A program made the translations under genes and the position numbers. This document shows positions 62,142 to 64,000 of a DNA stretch of 64,000 bases, one piece after another. Every line of letters starts with the position of its first letter. The stretch's first letter is position 1. Under the pieces are notes generated by a model that had not been told where the DNA came from, did not search any database, and worked only from the letters and a program-made list of their open reading frames with translations. This stretch comes from Gammaproteobacteria bacterium. GTDB taxonomy: Bacteria; Pseudomonadota; Gammaproteobacteria; Steroidobacterales; Steroidobacteraceae. The stretch covers positions 28,796 to 92,795 of the forward strand of contig JAIBJM010000003.1 of NCBI GenBank assembly GCA_020029535.1, given 5' to 3'.

Positions 62142-63167
62142 CTAAGCACTCCGGGCAATCTGCCAGCCGATGTCGGCCAGCGGTTCCGCACGGGCGCCAA
62201 GGTCGGCGGCATTCGTTGCGCTGGCATTGCCCTCCTGCGCGCGCTTGGCGACGCCCTGCAGGATGGAAGCCACCCGAAACAGGGCGAACGCAAGGTAGAA
62301 GGCCCAATCGGCAGGCATCTCGGCGCCCGTACGGCGCAAATAGGCGCTCAGATATTCGCGCTCACCGGGGATGCCGAGACTCGCGAGATCCAGTCCGCCA
62401 AGGCCACGAAACAGCTGCGGTGGAATGCGCCAGGTCATCAGGTGATAGGCCAGATCGGCCATCGGATCGCCCAGCGTCGACAGCTCCCAGTCCAGTATCG
62501 CCACCACGCGGGGCTCGACGGGATGAAAGATCATGTTGTCGAGCCGCAAATCTCCATGGAATATCCGCGGCACTGCCGCATCGACCGGGACGCGGGCTGG
62601 AAGCCAGTTAATGAGTTCGTTCATGGACTTGATCTCGCGCGTGCATGCCGCCCGATACTGTTCGGTCCAGGTGCGAACCTGCCGGGACATGAATCCCTCG
62701 GGCCGGCCGAAGCGACTCAAGCCGACGTCGGCCGGGTTCACACGATGCAGCGCTGCGACAGTCGCGTTCATCGCATCAAACAGCGCGGCGCGCTCAGCGG
62801 GAGCAAAGCCCGGGAAAGCCGGATCCCAAAATATGCGACCTTCAACCCTCTCCATGACGAAGAACTCGGTGCCGATGACGGCTTCATCCCGGCAGTAAGC
62901 CAGCATGGTCGGCACCGGCACGCCCGAACCCTGCAACGCCGCCATGACCTGATATTCGCGCTCGATCATGTGTGCCTTGGGCAGCAGCGGACCGAACGGG
63001 CGACGTCTGAGCACACAACTGCCATCGTTGCAATCGACACGATAGGTGGGATTGGATTGCCCTCCGGGGAACTTCACCACACCCAGCAGCTGTCCCAATT
63101 GCGGCACATTGCTGCGCAGCCATTCGCCAAGCCGGTGGTAGGCGCCGGAGTCGAGATTTGCCGCCAC
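62142..63167 (-). CDS. APH-like phosphotransferase (ACAD10/11-type kinase domain)
   Basis: A 341-aa kinase fold with nucleotide/substrate motif FPGGQSNPTYRV, the catalytic HGDLRLDNMIF and the metal-binding ILDWELSTLGDPMADLAYHL. Family relatives include the ACAD10/11 kinase domain and LvaA, which phosphorylate 4-hydroxyacyl-CoAs; the neighbouring enoyl-CoA isomerase and dienoyl-CoA reductase fit an acyl-CoA role. I take GTG at 63167 as the start (AAGGG nine bases upstream); other in-frame starts would be longer. Substrate inferred, not read. Confidence 0.78.
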   Translation of the reverse strand: MAANLDSGAYHRLGEWLRSNVPQLGQLLGVVKFPGGQSNPTYRVDCNDGSCVLRRRPFGPLLPKAHMIEREYQVMAALQGSGVPVPTMLAYCRDEAVIGTEFFVMERVEGRIFWDPAFPGFAPAERAALFDAMNATVAALHRVNPADVGLSRFGRPEGFMSRQVRTWTEQYRAACTREIKSMNELINWLPARVPVDAAVPRIFHGDLRLDNMIFHPVEPRVVAILDWELSTLGDPMADLAYHLMTWRIPPQLFRGLGGLDLASLGIPGEREYLSAYLRRTGAEMPADWAFYLAFALFRVASILQGVAKRAQEGNASATNAADLGARAEPLADIGWQIARSA

Positions 63168-63273
63168 GCAGTTAACCCTTACGCATTCCTGCTGCTGATG
63201 CGCCTCGTGGGAAGACCGTTCGCGTCGAGTCGAGCCATTGACAAGAGTGATAAAGCCACCCAACCTGACTCCG

Positions 63274-64000
63274 ATGAAGAGTATGCCGTTTGTTGTTGCG
63301 GTGTGCAGTGCGGCCCTCTGCCTCGGCGGTGCAGTGGCCGCGCAGTGTGCGGCGCTGGCGGCACCTGCCCCGCCGGAACCGCCGGCGGCGGCGGCTCATG
63401 TCGCCGCCGCACATGCCGCAGCAGGCACCCAATGGCAGGAAGCGGTCGGCTACTTTTGTGGCCCTGACCCCAAGCTCGACAGTCCGAACGCTCCCTTGCT
63501 GGAGCCGACCAGGATCTTCGACAACCTTTATTTCATCGGCCGCGCCGGCGGAACGGCGATGTATGTGGTGCAGACCAGCGAGGGGCTGGTAATGATCGAC
63601 TCGGGCTATCCCGACCAGCTCGAATCGGTGCTGTTGGCGGGTTTCAGGGCATTGAAACTGAATCCGGCCGACGTCAAATACATCCTCGTTGGACATGGCA
63701 TCTGGGACCACTGGGGTGGAGCCGCGTACTTTCAAAACAAGTACAACACACGCGTGCTGATGGGGTCGTCGGCGCCCGGATGGGAAGCCGCAAAGAACTT
63801 TCGATCGGACGCACCGGCGCCACGCAGGGCGGGTGTGCAGGCAAACGTTCCGCCCCCGGGCACGGTCGCGCCCAGGTTCGATCCCAAGCGCGACATCATG
63901 GTCAGCGGTGAGTCCGTGCTGACCGTCGGCGATACGCCCTTCACAATCATGGACGCTCCGGGGGGAATCAGCATCGCCTTCCCGGTCAAGGACGGCGCGG
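63274..64000 (+). CDS. Metallo-beta-lactamase-fold protein, partial, altered metal site
   Basis: An exported protein truncated by the window end (first 242 codons). Signal region (VVAVCSAALCLGGAVAAQC), then an Ala/Pro-rich stretch, then an MBL fold with YVVQTSEGLVMIDSGYPDQ and ILVGHGIWDHWGGAAYF. HxHxDH has become HGIWDH (H141, I143, D145, H146): the second histidine is isoleucine. Divergent from the kinase gene by 106 bp. The C-terminal half lies outside. Confidence 0.8.
   Translation, partial: MKSMPFVVAVCSAALCLGGAVAAQCAALAAPAPPEPPAAAAHVAAAHAAAGTQWQEAVGYFCGPDPKLDSPNAPLLEPTRIFDNLYFIGRAGGTAMYVVQTSEGLVMIDSGYPDQLESVLLAGFRALKLNPADVKYILVGHGIWDHWGGAAYFQNKYNTRVLMGSSAPGWEAAKNFRSDAPAPRRAGVQANVPPPGTVAPRFDPKRDIMVSGESVLTVGDTPFTIMDAPGGISIAFPVKDGA

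Noticed and set aside
1..64000. CRISPR arrays, tRNA/rRNA genes, insertion sequences or prophage genes
   Set aside because: No regularly spaced repeats with unique spacers, no transposase or integrase motif, and no tRNA-like cloverleaf recognised by eye; a computed scan could change this.

Overview
This is a GC-rich, gene-dense chromosomal segment, probably from a gammaproteobacterium. The fused 23S rRNA methyltransferase RlmKL, a TorF-type outer-membrane protein, TonB-dependent uptake and a complete liu (leucine/isovalerate) operon all fit that group. The mix of catabolic genes with AHHSF-type secreted proteins and DUF6644-like membrane proteins recalls Nevskiales/Steroidobacter-type environmental degraders, but that placement is inference. 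I saw no tRNA, rRNA, CRISPR, transposase or phage gene.

Layout. (1) 1-13.3 kb: polyamine uptake and catabolism. A minus-strand operon runs puuD-puuA-potF-potG-potH-potI-aminotransferase, with puuB divergent and puuC nearby. A dicarboxylate/amino-acid symporter, a small lipoprotein and rlmKL are interspersed. Together they would import putrescine by ABC transport and convert it by the gamma-glutamyl route to GABA. No puuE, puuR or puuP is seen. (2) 13.3-18.1 kb: TorF-like porin, a cupin, an LpxH-like phosphoesterase, a secreted zinc-protease-like protein with a GlyGly-CTERM-like tail, a lipoprotein and a small protein. (3) 18.2-24.9 kb: liuA-mccB-liuC-mccA-hmgL, taking isovaleryl-CoA to acetoacetate and acetyl-CoA.

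(4) 25.3-64 kb: an extended accessory catabolic region. It begins with an MFS pump and an operon of two homologous secreted proteins around a metallo-beta-lactamase-fold protein with a degraded metal site. Next come a TetR regulator and an operon of a 6-oxocamphor-hydrolase-like crotonase, E1alpha, E1beta, E2 and an acyl-CoA dehydrogenase. An aldehyde dehydrogenase, a TonB receptor, a beta-hydroxyacid dehydrogenase and a thiolase/3-hydroxyacyl-CoA dehydrogenase pair follow. Then there are two DUF6152-like secreted proteins flanking an SMP-30-like propeller, with three membrane proteins; a second beta-hydroxyacid dehydrogenase; a GntR regulator; and CobW and DoxX proteins. A second E1alpha/E1beta/E2 set sits with an M24-fold enzyme. 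The region ends with an Old Yellow Enzyme homologue, a second MFS carrier, an enoyl-CoA isomerase/dienoyl-CoA reductase pair, an APH-like kinase and a second altered MBL-fold protein cut by the window edge.

The most interesting signals are as follows. A recurrent 17-bp motif, TGKAC-N7-GTCAA, occurs in four promoter regions (liu, the 30-kb secreted-protein operon, the TonB receptor, and the 42-kb dehydrogenase/thiolase divergence), with two one-mismatch copies at 46.8 and 59.1 kb. This suggests one regulator links these blocks, possibly the TetR protein at 30.2-30.8 kb. The beta-diketone-hydrolase-like gene fused into a 2-oxoacid-dehydrogenase-type operon suggests retro-Claisen ring opening of a cyclic diketone, perhaps terpenoid-like; the substrate is unknown. 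Several enzymes lack canonical active-site residues (two MBL-fold proteins, the M24 protein and the OYE homologue). No E3 (dihydrolipoamide dehydrogenase) gene lies in the window.
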